From positions 1-55,459 of the forward strand of contig JANXWS010000089.1 of the NCBI GenBank assembly GCA_025351005.1: a DNA stretch of 55,459 nucleotides, written 5' to 3'. Both the position numbers and the translations under genes were made by a program. Positions 1 through 9,371 of this stretch are shown in pieces. This DNA comes from Pseudomonadota bacterium (GTDB taxonomy: Bacteria; Pseudomonadota; Gammaproteobacteria; Steroidobacterales; Steroidobacteraceae). Positions within the stretch are counted from its first letter, which is position 1, and the number at the start of each line of letters is the position of its first letter. Below the pieces are notes generated by a model. The model saw nothing but the letters and a program-made list of their open reading frames with translations. It was not told where the DNA came from and did not search any database.

Positions 1-9
1 GACTAAGGC

Positions 10-27
10 CCCCGGCTTCGCCGGGGT
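10..27 (+). other. GC-rich hairpin after a possible upstream stop codon
   Basis: The segment can fold as a 7-bp stem (CCCCGGC with GCCGGGG) around TTC. It follows a TAA at 4-6. No T-run follows, so it is not a classical intrinsic terminator. It may end or attenuate the transcript of a gene left of the window. The octamer GACTAAGG occurs at 1-8 and again at 41-48, flanking the hairpin. Confidence 0.35.
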
Positions 28-152
28 GGTACTTACCTACGACTAAGGGACTCCGGACCAGCGTCCGCGCAAGCCAGCCTGGCGGCCGGTTGCCGACCAG
101 CGATGAGTCGACGCGCGAGTGTGGCCCATGACCTACCGCCCGCGAAACGAGA

Positions 153-1397
153 ATGCTGCCTCGGTCCAACGATCTTCTGTTGCAGTTCCTGCATCGCGAT
201 CCGGCGCTGCCAGGTGCTGCCCAGCTCGCCCTGCTCAGCGCCGCCGGGTGGGACGCCCTGACCGACGACGCGATCGGCTGCCGACTCGCGTTCCAGGTCT
301 GCGAGCGACTCAGGGCCGACGCCCGCCGACTGGCCGCGGCGCCGGCCGAATGCATTCGCCGCCTGGACGCGGTCGTGCGAGGGACGCTGCTGCGGAATCT
401 CAGGCAGCAGGGCCATCTCCGGGAAATGCTGACTGCACTGGAGGCGGCGGACATTCCGGTCTTGCTCGTCAAGGGGCTCTGGCTCGCTGAGACCGTCTAT
501 CGCGACCACCGCGCCCGGGCGACCGGCGACATCGACCTGCTGTTCCGGCCGCGCGACATGACGCGCGTCACGCAAGTCGCCCGAGAGCTCGGCTTCGACG
601 TGCCCGCCGGGGCGAGCAGCGTCTGCGAGCTTGCGGCTTCGGCCAACGAGTTCCCGCTCAGGCATCCGGTCAACAAGTCATTCTTCGACGTCCACTGGGC
701 GCTGACCCGTCCGCCGGCGGAGGCGCCGGTCGACGAAGAGAGCTTTTGGCAGAGATCCGACACGGCGACGCTCGGCGGGCGGTCGTGCCGCGGCCTGTGC
801 CTCGAGGACCAATTGCTGTACCTGTGCTTCCACGCCGTCGAGCACCACCGCTTTCTCTATGTTGGCCCGCGAGCGCTGGTCGACGTGGCGCTGCTCGTCA
901 GCCAGCCGCCGCGGCCGCTTGACTGGGACGCGATCGGGACCCGCGCCGTGGAACTTCAATGGCAACGCGGGCTCTGGCTCATGCTCGACCTCGCCCGCGA
1001 GTACCTCGGCGTCACGCCGCCGCCCGAGGTCCTCGACGTCCTGCGCCCGCCGGCGCCGCCCGACGCGGAGACACGGCGCGCGTTTGTCGCGGCGCTGTTT
1101 CTCGATCAGCTGCACGCCGTCAGCCTGCCCGCCAATGCGGTACGGGCGCTCGACGAGCGTTCCTGGCGCCGGCGCACGGCGCTCCTGTTGCGCCGCCTCT
1201 TTCCAACGCGCGAGTCGGTCGCGACCTATTTCAACCGGCCGGCCGACGCACCGGACATCTACTGGCTGTACGTCAAGCGCATGGTGAGGCTGGGCAGCAC
1301 GCATCTGCCGAAAATCGGCAGGCTGCTGTATGGCGACGCCGCCAGCCGGCACGAGCTCGAGCGCGTGCGACTGATCAATCGGTGGTTCGATGGCTGA
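153..1397 (+). CDS. Nucleotidyltransferase family protein (NTP_transf_5 type)
   Basis: A 414-residue protein resembling the uncharacterised nucleotidyltransferases (PF14907) found beside lasso-peptide B2 proteins and in some surface-polysaccharide loci. Around residues 105-135 it has a lysine-glycine segment (LLVKGLWLAE) followed by a GDIDLLF motif. This is the GxxD/DxD-like metal-binding signature of the polymerase-beta nucleotidyltransferase fold. A second histidine-rich stretch (CFHAVEHHRF) lies near 230. The start is preceded by a purine-rich AACGAGA. The next gene, on the opposite strand, encodes a B2 leader protease, and an ABC exporter follows. That context suggests a role in tailoring a ribosomal peptide, but the substrate is unknown. 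Family assignment is fairly sure; function is inference. Confidence 0.75.
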   Translation: MLPRSNDLLLQFLHRDPALPGAAQLALLSAAGWDALTDDAIGCRLAFQVCERLRADARRLAAAPAECIRRLDAVVRGTLLRNLRQQGHLREMLTALEAADIPVLLVKGLWLAETVYRDHRARATGDIDLLFRPRDMTRVTQVARELGFDVPAGASSVCELAASANEFPLRHPVNKSFFDVHWALTRPPAEAPVDEESFWQRSDTATLGGRSCRGLCLEDQLLYLCFHAVEHHRFLYVGPRALVDVALLVSQPPRPLDWDAIGTRAVELQWQRGLWLMLDLAREYLGVTPPPEVLDVLRPPAPPDAETRRAFVAALFLDQLHAVSLPANAVRALDERSWRRRTALLLRRLFPTRESVATYFNRPADAPDIYWLYVKRMVRLGSTHLPKIGRLLYGDAASRHELERVRLINRWFDG

Positions 1398-1446
1398 GCC
1401 GGCCACCGCTGCAGGTGGCGGTCGCCGGTCCGTCGCTGCGGCGGGC

Positions 1447-1941
1447 TCAGCTTTCCGGCACCGGGCCCGGGTCCAGGGATGAGTAGGTCCCGACCACCGT
1501 GAATTCCTTGAAGCCGTGGCCGCCCGTGACCGCGGCACGGCCGGTCGACACCCAGGCGTGAGCCGCGATGCCCGCGTCGCCGCGCTTGTCGACCCCGAGG
1601 TAGACGGCATACGGCAGGCGGCTGATGCCGAGCAGAACCCGCGCCGTGATCGCCTGGGCGAGGCACGCGGACTCCCACGGCGTGTGGCGGGCGGCGGTCT
1701 CGATTGCGTGGCCGATCGCCTGCGCGCGCGCGGTCTCGGCCGCGCCTGCGAGCGGCACTACGGCGGCCGTCTGCAGGCTGTGGCCGAGCCGCGCCGTGAT
1801 CCACCGGAACGGTATCGTCAGCAGCGCGAGCCGCGACAGGCCGAGCAGCGCGTAGGCGGGCACGAACCACAGCTTCTCGGCCAGCGGCCGGCGCTGCCAG
1901 GAGCGGGCCTTGCGTCCGAGCACCGAAAGAGTGGTCCGCAT
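1447..1941 (-). CDS. Lasso peptide biosynthesis B2-type leader protease
   Basis: A 164-residue protein of the transglutaminase-like B2 family (PF13471), which cleaves the leader from lasso-peptide precursors. The catalytic-type cysteine lies in WESACLAQA (Cys93) and the histidine in AHAWVS (His128). An acidic third residue usually sits about 12 residues after the histidine, but here that region reads VTGGHG, so the triad may be incomplete or arranged differently. The N-terminal 55 residues are basic then hydrophobic. There is no room for a fused recognition (RRE/B1) domain as in McjB, so a separate B1 protein would be expected. It converges with the nucleotidyltransferase gene and diverges from the exporter gene. 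Confidence 0.75.
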   Translation of the reverse strand: MRTTLSVLGRKARSWQRRPLAEKLWFVPAYALLGLSRLALLTIPFRWITARLGHSLQTAAVVPLAGAAETARAQAIGHAIETAARHTPWESACLAQAITARVLLGISRLPYAVYLGVDKRGDAGIAAHAWVSTGRAAVTGGHGFKEFTVVGTYSSLDPGPVPES

Positions 1942-2011
1942 CGCGCGATTCCCGCTGTGTCGAATGACGTCGTTGGGCTATCGTAACGGACTTTCGGCCG
2001 ATCGAGCGGGC

Positions 2012-3754
2012 ATGCGCAACGCCACTCCAATGCGGGACTTTCTGCGCGAGTTCTGGCGCTTCGACCGCCGTGCGGCGCTCGAGACGCTCGCGCTCAGCCT
2101 GTTCGCCGCCGTGCTGGAAGGGCTGGGCCTGCTGCTGCTGTTGCCGCTCCTGGCGCTCGCGGGCGTGATCGGGCCGGCGGCCGGCAACGGCCTGGCGCTG
2201 CACCTGCCGCAGGTGGTTGCGCGCTCGCTCGAGGCGAGCGCACCGAGCCGGCGGCTGCTGCTGATGCTGGCCGTATTCGTGGCGCTGATCGGCCTGCAGT
2301 CGCTCGTGACGCTGCTGCGCGAGGTGCGTTCGCAGCAGTTTCAGCTGCGCTTCGTCGACCATTTGCGCGAGGTCTTGTTCGGCGCGCTGGCCGGCAGCCG
2401 CTGGAACTATCTCTCCCGCCATCACAGCAGCGAATTCCTGAGCGTTCTGGCGACCGACCTGCAGCGCGTCGGGACCGGCACCTACTTCCTGCGGCAGCTG
2501 TCGACCGCCGCCGTGATGCTGCCGGTCTACCTCGCCGTGGCCGTGCAGCTGTCGCTGCCGGTGACGGCGCTCGCGCTCGTCACGGGCGCGCTGCTCTGGT
2601 GGGTCCTGCGCCGGTCGCGCGCCGCGGCGAGCCGGAGCGGTACCCTGCTCAGCCTCGCGAACCAGAGACTGCACGCGCACGTCCAGGAGTTTCTCGGCGC
2701 GCTCAAGCTGATCAAGATCCACGGCGAGCAGGGCGGCTATCGCCATCAGTTCGGCGCGGCGCTCGCCGAGCTCCGCGCCCAACAGCTCGAGTTCCAGAAG
2801 GTCAGCAGCCGCTCGCAGCTGGCGTACCGCGTCGGTTCTGCAGTCGCGCTCGCCGCGCTGACGTACGGCGCGATCGCGGGGCTGCGGCTGCCGGCCGCGA
2901 CGCTGCTGGTGCTGGTCGCGATTTTCGCCCGCATGCTGCCGCAGCTCGCGCAGGCGCACCTCGGGCTGCAGCAGCTTGCGTACATGCTGCCGGCCTACGA
3001 CAACTGGCGCCGCTGGGTCGCGGCCTGTGCGGCCGAGGCGGACGTCGAGCCGGAGCCTGGCGTCGCCGAACCGATCCGGGAGGGCATCCGCTTCAGAGAC
3101 GTGAGCTATCGCCACCCGGACGGCGAGCACCGCTTCGAGGCTGCCGACGTGCGCATCCCGGCCAGGCTCACGACCGCGGTCGTCGGCCCGACCGGATCCG
3201 GCAAGACCACCTTTCTCGACCTGCTGAGCGGACTCAATGCCCCGGACAGTGGCAGCATCGAGGTCGACGGGCGCGCGCTCGCGCACCGGACCGGCTGGCG
3301 CCGCCAGATCGCCTACGTGCCGCAGGACACGGCCATCCTGGACGGCACGATCCGCGACAACCTGGCCTGGGGTGCGAGCGCTCCGGACGACGCCGCGATG
3401 CGGGCGGCGCTGGAGCGGGCGGCGCTCGCCGATTTTGTCGCGCGCCTGCCGGCCGGGCTCGAGACCCGCGTCGGCGAGCGCGGCGTGCGGCTGTCGAGCG
3501 GCGAAAAGCAGCGGCTCGCGCTCGCCCGCGCGCTGCTACGGGCGCCGGAGCTGCTGATCCTCGACGAGGCGACGAGCGCGCTCGACCGCGAGCACCAGCA
3601 GGTCATCCTCGAGGCATTGCGCGGCCTGCATGGTCGCATGACGGTACTGATCGTCACCCATCGGGTGGAGGAGATCCGGCACCTGGTCGACGGCGTGCTG
3701 CGGGTCGACGCCGGCCGGATGGGTCCATGGACGCCGCTGGTGCCGCCAGCGTAG
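2012..3754 (+). CDS. ABC exporter, fused membrane and ATPase domains (McjD-like context)
   Basis: The chosen ATG follows GAGCGGG and gives 580 residues; upstream in-frame ATGs are possible but less well placed. Residues 1 to about 310 form a six-helix type-1 exporter membrane domain. The ATPase domain follows, with Walker A GPTGSGKT near residue 392, a slightly unusual signature LSSGEKQ near 494, and Walker B LLILDEATSALD near 515. Half-transporters of this build work as dimers in the inner membrane and export lipids, peptides or glycans. Next to a B2 protease the likely job is export of, and immunity to, a lasso-type peptide, which is inference from context. It converges with the FHA gene, whose stop is 5 bp away. 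Confidence 0.85.
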   Translation: MRNATPMRDFLREFWRFDRRAALETLALSLFAAVLEGLGLLLLLPLLALAGVIGPAAGNGLALHLPQVVARSLEASAPSRRLLLMLAVFVALIGLQSLVTLLREVRSQQFQLRFVDHLREVLFGALAGSRWNYLSRHHSSEFLSVLATDLQRVGTGTYFLRQLSTAAVMLPVYLAVAVQLSLPVTALALVTGALLWWVLRRSRAAASRSGTLLSLANQRLHAHVQEFLGALKLIKIHGEQGGYRHQFGAALAELRAQQLEFQKVSSRSQLAYRVGSAVALAALTYGAIAGLRLPAATLLVLVAIFARMLPQLAQAHLGLQQLAYMLPAYDNWRRWVAACAAEADVEPEPGVAEPIREGIRFRDVSYRHPDGEHRFEAADVRIPARLTTAVVGPTGSGKTTFLDLLSGLNAPDSGSIEVDGRALAHRTGWRRQIAYVPQDTAILDGTIRDNLAWGASAPDDAAMRAALERAALADFVARLPAGLETRVGERGVRLSSGEKQRLALARALLRAPELLILDEATSALDREHQQVILEALRGLHGRMTVLIVTHRVEEIRHLVDGVLRVDAGRMGPWTPLVPPA

Positions 3755-3759
3755 CCCCG

Positions 3760-4983
3760 TTACGGCTTGCGGACGATCGTCGTCGGCCGCACCCGCCGGT
3801 CCTGCTGCCTGAGTTCGGCGCTCGCGATTTCATAGGCCTTCGCGAACTCCTCGGCGAATGCATGCGGCAGGCCCTCCGGTGCCGTCTGCGCGAGCAAACG
3901 GTACAGCTCGCCGTACATCTCCCAGTACCTTTGCCCCGGGTTCGCGGGCGGGCGGCCGCTGCGCGCGATCGCCTCGGCGAACTGCACTTCGAGGTCCTGC
4001 GGCGCGAGCCGCCGCAGGAACTCCGCGATCCCGTCCTGCATCGCGATTTGAGTTGCCTGTTCGTGGCGGCGCAGGTCGACGAAGCTCGCGCGTACCGCGT
4101 CAAGCGGCGGCAGGAAGCGCATCGAACGCGGCCCGAACAGGCGCTTGAGCCCGTCCTCGACGCTGTCGGCGACCCGCAAGGGGTTCTGCTCGACCGGCGT
4201 GCGCGCCGTGTCCTCGATCTGGAAATGGCCCTTCTGCTCGGCCCGATGCTGCTGGCTCGTCATCAGCCCGAGCACCATCTCGCGCACCAGCTGTCCGGCA
4301 AGCACGAGCGCCGCCGTCGCTTGCTCCGGCGACATCGTGCTCGGGTCCAGTCCGGCACCGCGGAAGAACGCCTGTACCGGGCCGCCGTGGCCGGTCGGGC
4401 CGGCCGCGACGCGCGCAGGCGCGGACGGGCGCTCGCCGGCGCGCCCAGCGGAACGCGCCGAGGCGACCGACAGCGCCTGCCCGTGGGCGTCGGCAACCCG
4501 GAACGGCGGCGGTGCGTCGTCGGCCGGCGGGTTCGGGTCACTCAGCAGCCGCTTCAGGTCGAGCTCGGCACCGATGTCGCCGTGCGTCGCGAGCGCGAAG
4601 TCCGCATCCATCGACAGGTCGAGCGCGGCGATGCCGGCCGTGTCGGCCGGGAAGTCGTTGTCGGCGCTGACGCTCACGATGAAGTCGTACTCGCCCATCC
4701 GCACCCGGTCGCCGTTCTGCAGCACGTGCGCGTTGCCGCGGCCGAGCGGCACGGTCGCATCGTTCAGGAACGCACCGTTTGAGCTGGTGTCGACCAGGTA
4801 CCACTGGCCGGCGCGGTGGTCGATGGTCGCGTGGTGCCCGGACAGGAAGCGCTCGGGGTCGGGGAGGACCCAGTCATTGGTCGCGGCACGGCCGATGCGT
4901 CCGCCGTGCACACCGAACACGCGCGTCGCGTGTTCGCCGAGCGTGGCGGCCTGCGGGCCGTTGATGCGGAGTCTCAGCGCCAT
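3760..4983 (-). CDS. tagH: FHA-domain protein, TagH/Fha type of type VI secretion
   Basis: A 407-residue protein with an N-terminal forkhead-associated domain. GGRIGR at about 27-32, then SGHHATI and a TSSNGAFLND motif near 65-75, are the usual phosphothreonine-binding residues. A proline/alanine-rich linker follows. The C-terminal domain (about 210-400) resembles the one seen in type VI secretion FHA proteins, with blocks such as LFGPRSMRFLPPLDAVR and YWEMYGELYR. In known systems this protein binds a phosphorylated partner and licenses sheath assembly. No other type VI gene is in the window, so it is an orphan here. The symbol is by family resemblance. A Ser/Thr kinase gene lies 19 kb away. 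Confidence 0.75.
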   Translation of the reverse strand: MALRLRINGPQAATLGEHATRVFGVHGGRIGRAATNDWVLPDPERFLSGHHATIDHRAGQWYLVDTSSNGAFLNDATVPLGRGNAHVLQNGDRVRMGEYDFIVSVSADNDFPADTAGIAALDLSMDADFALATHGDIGAELDLKRLLSDPNPPADDAPPPFRVADAHGQALSVASARSAGRAGERPSAPARVAAGPTGHGGPVQAFFRGAGLDPSTMSPEQATAALVLAGQLVREMVLGLMTSQQHRAEQKGHFQIEDTARTPVEQNPLRVADSVEDGLKRLFGPRSMRFLPPLDAVRASFVDLRRHEQATQIAMQDGIAEFLRRLAPQDLEVQFAEAIARSGRPPANPGQRYWEMYGELYRLLAQTAPEGLPHAFAEEFAKAYEIASAELRQQDRRVRPTTIVRKP

Positions 4984-4988
4984 ACCCT
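4961..4988 (+). promoter_or_regulatory. Candidate promoter for the DUF1820 gene
   Basis: TTGATG at 4961-4966 and TACCCT at 4983-4988 are separated by 16 bp and lie about 50 bp before the 5037 start. TACCCT resembles other likely -10 boxes in this GC-rich window. The segment overlaps the start of the divergent FHA gene. Confidence 0.35.
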
Positions 4989-5036
4989 GTCCCCGGGTAA
5001 TATGGCAAAAGGCTAGCGCGGTGGCGAGTCCGGCAA

Positions 5037-5378
5037 ATGGCTGCCAGTCACATTTTCAAGGTCCAGTTCTTGCGCGAAGGCAAGATCTGGGAGGTTTACG
5101 CCCGGAAAGTGACCCACGGCGACCTTTTTGGCTTCATCGAGGTGGAGGATTTCGTGTTCGGCGAGCGCTCCTCGGTCGTCGTCGACCCGTCCGAGGAGAA
5201 GGTCAAGGCCGAGTTTGCGACGGTCCGGCGCACCTGGCTGCCGCTGCACGCGGTACTGCGGATCGACGAGGTCCGCAAGGGCGGCGTGAGCAAGATCAGC
5301 GCCTACGAGGGCGGCAACGTCTCCCCGTTTCCGGTGGCTATCGTGCCGGGCGGCCCGGAGCCGGGCGGCCGGAAGTAA
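5037..5378 (+). CDS. DUF1820 family protein
   Basis: A small 113-residue protein matching the conserved proteobacterial DUF1820 family (PF08850), based on the pattern [32 protein letters not shown] and EEKVKAEF. It is soluble, with no signal peptide or membrane helix, and rich in charged residues. The C-terminus ends in a Gly/Pro tail. Function is unknown. It sits between the divergent FHA gene and purL, 85 bp upstream of the purL start. A separate promoter-like element lies before purL, so co-transcription is not certain. Confidence 0.8.
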   Translation: MAASHIFKVQFLREGKIWEVYARKVTHGDLFGFIEVEDFVFGERSSVVVDPSEEKVKAEFATVRRTWLPLHAVLRIDEVRKGGVSKISAYEGGNVSPFPVAIVPGGPEPGGRK

Positions 5379-5413
5379 CCGTCCGCCACCGCCGGCGGGC
5401 GGCCGCGATGCGC

Positions 5414-5419
5414 TAGAAT
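5414..5419 (+). promoter_or_regulatory. Candidate -10 element for purL
   Basis: TAGAAT in a GCTAGAAT context, 45 bp before the purL ATG. The same GCTA(N)AAT shape recurs before glyA and ribB. No good -35 hexamer is visible, so this is a -10-only call. No PurR-like palindrome was seen nearby. Confidence 0.35.
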
Positions 5420-5463
5420 GCGCCCCCCCTCCAGCCGGCGGCGCCGGTCTCCGCGAGTCTCCG

Positions 5464-8400
5464 ATGCTGCTCTTGCCCGGGGCGCCCGCCCTTTCAGACT
5501 TCCGACTCGCCAAGCTGCTGCACGCCCTCCGTTCGATCGATCCGCGCGTCCGGTCCCTCGCCGCGCAATTCCACCACTTCGTGTCGCTCGAGCGGCCGCT
5601 GACCACCGCCGAAGCCGAGCGGCTCGGCCGTCTGCTCGAGTCCGACGTCGCTCCGGAGCCGGCGGCAACCGGTGCGTTGCTGGTCGTGATGCCGCGCGCG
5701 GGCACCACCTCGCCCTGGTCGAGCAAGGCCACCGACATCGCGCACGTCTGCGGTCTCGATGCAATCCACCGCATCGAGCGTGGCACGCTCTACCGGCTGG
5801 CCAGCGGCGAGCCGCTCGGTCGCGAGGCGCTCGTGCAGCTCGCCGCGCCGCTCCACGACCGGATGACGGAGACCGTCGGCTTCGCGCCCGAGGACGCGGA
5901 ACGCCTGTTCGAGCACAGCGTGCCGCGTCCGCTCAACACGGTGCCGCTCGGCGGCGGCGCGCGTGCGACGCTCCGCGCCGCCGATCTGCGCCTCGGGCTC
6001 GCCCTGTCGGACGACGAAATCGATTACCTGGTCGCGGCCTACGGCACGCTCGGCCGCGATCCCACCGACGTCGAGCTGATGATGTTCGCGCAGGCGAATT
6101 CCGAGCACTGCCGCCACAAGATCTTCAACGCCTCCTGGACCGTCGACGGCGAGCCGCAGCCGCAGTCGCTGTTCGCGATGATCAGGAACACGCACGCGCG
6201 AAGTCCGGCGGGCGTGCTGTCCGCCTACCGCGACAACGGCGCGGTCATCGAGGGCGCGGTCGTCGAGCGTCTGTTCGCCGACCCGCGCACGCATGAATAC
6301 CGTTTCGTGCGCGAGCCGGTCGACATCGTCCTCAAAGTGGAGACCCACAACCACCCGACGGCGATCTCGCCGTTCGCCGGCGCATCGACCGGGTCGGGCG
6401 GCGAGCTCCGCGACGAGGGTGCGACCGGCCGCGGCGCCAAGCCGAAGGCAGGCCTGACCGGATTCACGACGTCGAACCTGCGCATCCCGGGCTTCGTCCA
6501 GCCGTGGGAAGCGCCCGCCGCCCAGTCGCCGCGGATCGCCTCGGCGCTCGCGATCATGACCGACGGCCCGCTCGGCGCCGCTGCATTCAACAACGAGTTC
6601 GGGCGCCCCGGCATCCTCGGCTACTTCCGCACCTTCGAGCAGCGCGTCGCCGGCGACCCGCCCGGCGTCACGCGCGGCTACCACAAGCCGATCATGGTGG
6701 CCGGCGGACTCGGCAACGTGCGCCGCGAGCACGTTCTCAAGGGCGACGTGCCGCCGGGGGCGCGCCTGGTCGTGCTCGGCGGCCCGGCGATGCTGATCGG
6801 TCTCGGCGGCGGCGCCGCCTCGTCGCTCGGCAGCGGCGCGAGTGCGGCGGACCTCGACTTTGCCTCCGTGCAGCGCGGTAACCCCGAGATGCAGCGCCGG
6901 GCGCAGGAGGTCATCGACCGCTGCTGGTCGCTCGGCGCCGACAACCCGATCGCGCTGATTCACGACGTCGGTGCCGGCGGGCTCTCGACCGCGGTGCCGG
7001 AGGCGGTCGCCCACAGCGGTCGCGGCGGCGTGGTCGAGTTGCGCGCGATTCCGACCGACGAGCCGGGCCTGTCGCCGCTCGAGCTGTGGTGCAACGAGGC
7101 GCAGGAGCGCTACGTGCTGTGCATCGAGCCGGCGCGGCTGCCGCTCTTTCTCGAGCTTTGCGCGCGCGAGCGCTGCCCGGCCGCGGTCATCGGCGAGATC
7201 ACCGACGACGGCGAGCTCGTCATCACCGACCGCCTGACCGGTGCCCGCCCGGTGGCGCTGCCGATCGAGTTGCTGCTCGGCAAGCCGCCGCGCCTGTGCC
7301 GCGAGGCGCGCCGCGCGCGCCGCCCGCGCGAGCCGCTCGCGACCGGGACAATCGACGTGCGCGACGCCTGCTACCGGCTGCTGCGCCTGCCGACGATCGC
7401 CGACAAGAGTTTCCTGATCACGATTGGCGACCGCACGGTCGGCGGCCTGATCAGCCGCGACTCGCTGGTCGGTCCCTGGCAGGTCGCGGTCAGCGACTGC
7501 GCGGTGACGCTGGCCGGTTACACGACCCACGTCGGCGAGGCTATGGCGATCGGCGAGCGGACGCCGGTCGCGCTGCTCGACGGCCCGGCCTCCGGCCGCC
7601 TCGCGGTCGCCGAGGCGATCACCAACATCGCGGCCGCCGACGTCCGGGCGCTCGGTGACGTCAAGCTGTCGGCGAACTGGATGGCGGCGGCCGGCGATCC
7701 CGCCGAGGACGCGACGCTGTTTGACACGGTGCGCGCGGTCGGTCTCGAGCTGTGCCCGGCGCTTGGTATAGCGATCCCGGTCGGCAAGGACTCGCTGTCG
7801 ATGCGCTCGGGGTGGCACGACGACCAGGGCGAGCGGTCCGTCCGGGCGCCGGTATCGCTCGTGGTAACGGCGTTCGCGCCGGTCGGCGACGCGCGCCGGA
7901 CGCTGACACCGGAGTTGCGGCGTGATGCAGGCGCCACGCGCCTGCTGCTCGTGGACCTCGGCGGCGGCCGCAACCGCACCGGTGGCTCCTGCCTCGCGCA
8001 GGTGTACGGCGCGCTCGGCGACGAGCCGGCCGACCTCGACGAACCGGCGCGGCTGGTCGGTTTTTTCGCGGCGGTGCGAGCGGCCGCGGCTGCCGGACTG
8101 CTGCTCGCCTATCACGACCGCTCGGATGGCGGCCTGCTGATCGCGCTCGCCGAGATGGCGTTCGCCGGCCGCAGCGGCCTCGAGATCGAGCTGCCGCCGG
8201 GGTTCGCGGCCGACCCGGTCGCCGCGCTCTACGCCGAGGAGCCGGGAGCCGTGCTGCAGGTGCGCACCGGCGACACGGCCGCGGTACTCGCGCTGTTGGC
8301 GCGCCATGGCCTTGCCGCCTCGAGCCATGTGCTCGGGGCACCGGCCGCGCACGCACGGGTCACGGTCCGCGCCGCCGGTCGCGTACTGCTCGACGAGGCG

Positions 8401-9357
8401 CTCGCCGACCTGCGCCGGGCATGGTCGGAGACCAGCTTCCGTATGCGCGAGCTGCGGGACGACCCGCTGTGCGCGCGCGAGGAGTACGCCGCGCTCGCCG
8501 ATCTGCACGACCCGGGCCTGCACGCGCGCCTGTCCTTCGACCCGGCCGCGGACGTGGCCGCGCCGTTCATCGCACGCGGCGTGCGCCCGCGGGTCGCGAT
8601 CCTGCGCGAGCAGGGCGTCAACAGCCAGATCGAGATGGCGGCCGCCTTCCACCGGGCCGGCTTCGTGGCCGACGACGTGCACATGACCGACGTGATCGCG
8701 GGGCGGGTCACACTCGACGCTTATCCGGTGCTGGTCGCCTGCGGGGGCTTTTCCTACGGCGACGTCCTCGGCGCCGGCGAGGGCTGGGCCAAGTCGATCC
8801 TCTTCAACGCCCGCGCGCGCGACGAGTTCGCGCGTTTCTTCAGCCGCCCGGGCACGCTCACGCTCGGCGTCTGCAACGGCTGCCAGATGCTGGCGGCGCT
8901 GCGCGACCTGATCCCTGGCGCGACCCACTGGCCGCGCTTCAAACGCAACCGTTCCGAGCAGTTCGAGGGGCGGCTGTCGTTGGTCGAGGTGCAGGACAGC
9001 AACTCGCCGCTGCTGGCCGGCATGGCGGCCTCGCGCCTGCCCATCGCGGTCGCGCACGGCGAGGGGCGGGCGAGCTTCGAGTCGGCGACGGACCTGCCGG
9101 CCCTCGAGCGCGCGGGCGGCGTTGCGCTGCGCTACGTCGACAATCATGGCCGCGTGGCCACGAGCTACCCCGCGAACCCGAACGGCTCGCCGGCGGCGAT
9201 CGCCGGCCTGACCAGCGCCGACGGCCGCGTGACGCTGACGATGCCGCATCCGGAGCGCGTCTACCGCACCGCGCAGAACTCGTGGCGGCCGGCCGAGTGG
9301 GGCGAGGACGGCGGCTGGATGCGCATCTTCCGCAACGCCCGCGTTGCGCTCGGCTGA
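5464..9357 (+). CDS. purL: Phosphoribosylformylglycinamidine synthase
   Basis: A 1297-residue large-type PurL, the cytosolic enzyme of the fourth purine step, which converts FGAR, ATP and glutamine to FGAM. The start [19 protein letters not shown] matches the family start. The linker and synthase domains show [20 protein letters not shown] and the second-half motif [10 protein letters not shown]. The C-terminal glutamine amidotransferase domain begins near residue 1045, with the nucleophile cysteine in GVCNGCQM (about residue 1137) and the His/Glu pair in MPHPERVYR. Length and domain order are normal for gammaproteobacteria. murI begins 14 bp downstream on the same strand and is probably co-transcribed. 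Confidence 0.97.
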   Translation: MLLLPGAPALSDFRLAKLLHALRSIDPRVRSLAAQFHHFVSLERPLTTAEAERLGRLLESDVAPEPAATGALLVVMPRAGTTSPWSSKATDIAHVCGLDAIHRIERGTLYRLASGEPLGREALVQLAAPLHDRMTETVGFAPEDAERLFEHSVPRPLNTVPLGGGARATLRAADLRLGLALSDDEIDYLVAAYGTLGRDPTDVELMMFAQANSEHCRHKIFNASWTVDGEPQPQSLFAMIRNTHARSPAGVLSAYRDNGAVIEGAVVERLFADPRTHEYRFVREPVDIVLKVETHNHPTAISPFAGASTGSGGELRDEGATGRGAKPKAGLTGFTTSNLRIPGFVQPWEAPAAQSPRIASALAIMTDGPLGAAAFNNEFGRPGILGYFRTFEQRVAGDPPGVTRGYHKPIMVAGGLGNVRREHVLKGDVPPGARLVVLGGPAMLIGLGGGAASSLGSGASAADLDFASVQRGNPEMQRRAQEVIDRCWSLGADNPIALIHDVGAGGLSTAVPEAVAHSGRGGVVELRAIPTDEPGLSPLELWCNEAQERYVLCIEPARLPLFLELCARERCPAAVIGEITDDGELVITDRLTGARPVALPIELLLGKPPRLCREARRARRPREPLATGTIDVRDACYRLLRLPTIADKSFLITIGDRTVGGLISRDSLVGPWQVAVSDCAVTLAGYTTHVGEAMAIGERTPVALLDGPASGRLAVAEAITNIAAADVRALGDVKLSANWMAAAGDPAEDATLFDTVRAVGLELCPALGIAIPVGKDSLSMRSGWHDDQGERSVRAPVSLVVTAFAPVGDARRTLTPELRRDAGATRLLLVDLGGGRNRTGGSCLAQVYGALGDEPADLDEPARLVGFFAAVRAAAAAGLLLAYHDRSDGGLLIALAEMAFAGRSGLEIELPPGFAADPVAALYAEEPGAVLQVRTGDTAAVLALLARHGLAASSHVLGAPAAHARVTVRAAGRVLLDEALADLRRAWSETSFRMRELRDDPLCAREEYAALADLHDPGLHARLSFDPAADVAAPFIARGVRPRVAILREQGVNSQIEMAAAFHRAGFVADDVHMTDVIAGRVTLDAYPVLVACGGFSYGDVLGAGEGWAKSILFNARARDEFARFFSRPGTLTLGVCNGCQMLAALRDLIPGATHWPRFKRNRSEQFEGRLSLVEVQDSNSPLLAGMAASRLPIAVAHGEGRASFESATDLPALERAGGVALRYVDNHGRVATSYPANPNGSPAAIAGLTSADGRVTLTMPHPERVYRTAQNSWRPAEWGEDGGWMRIFRNARVALG

Positions 9358-9371
9358 CGGCGCCCGCCGCC

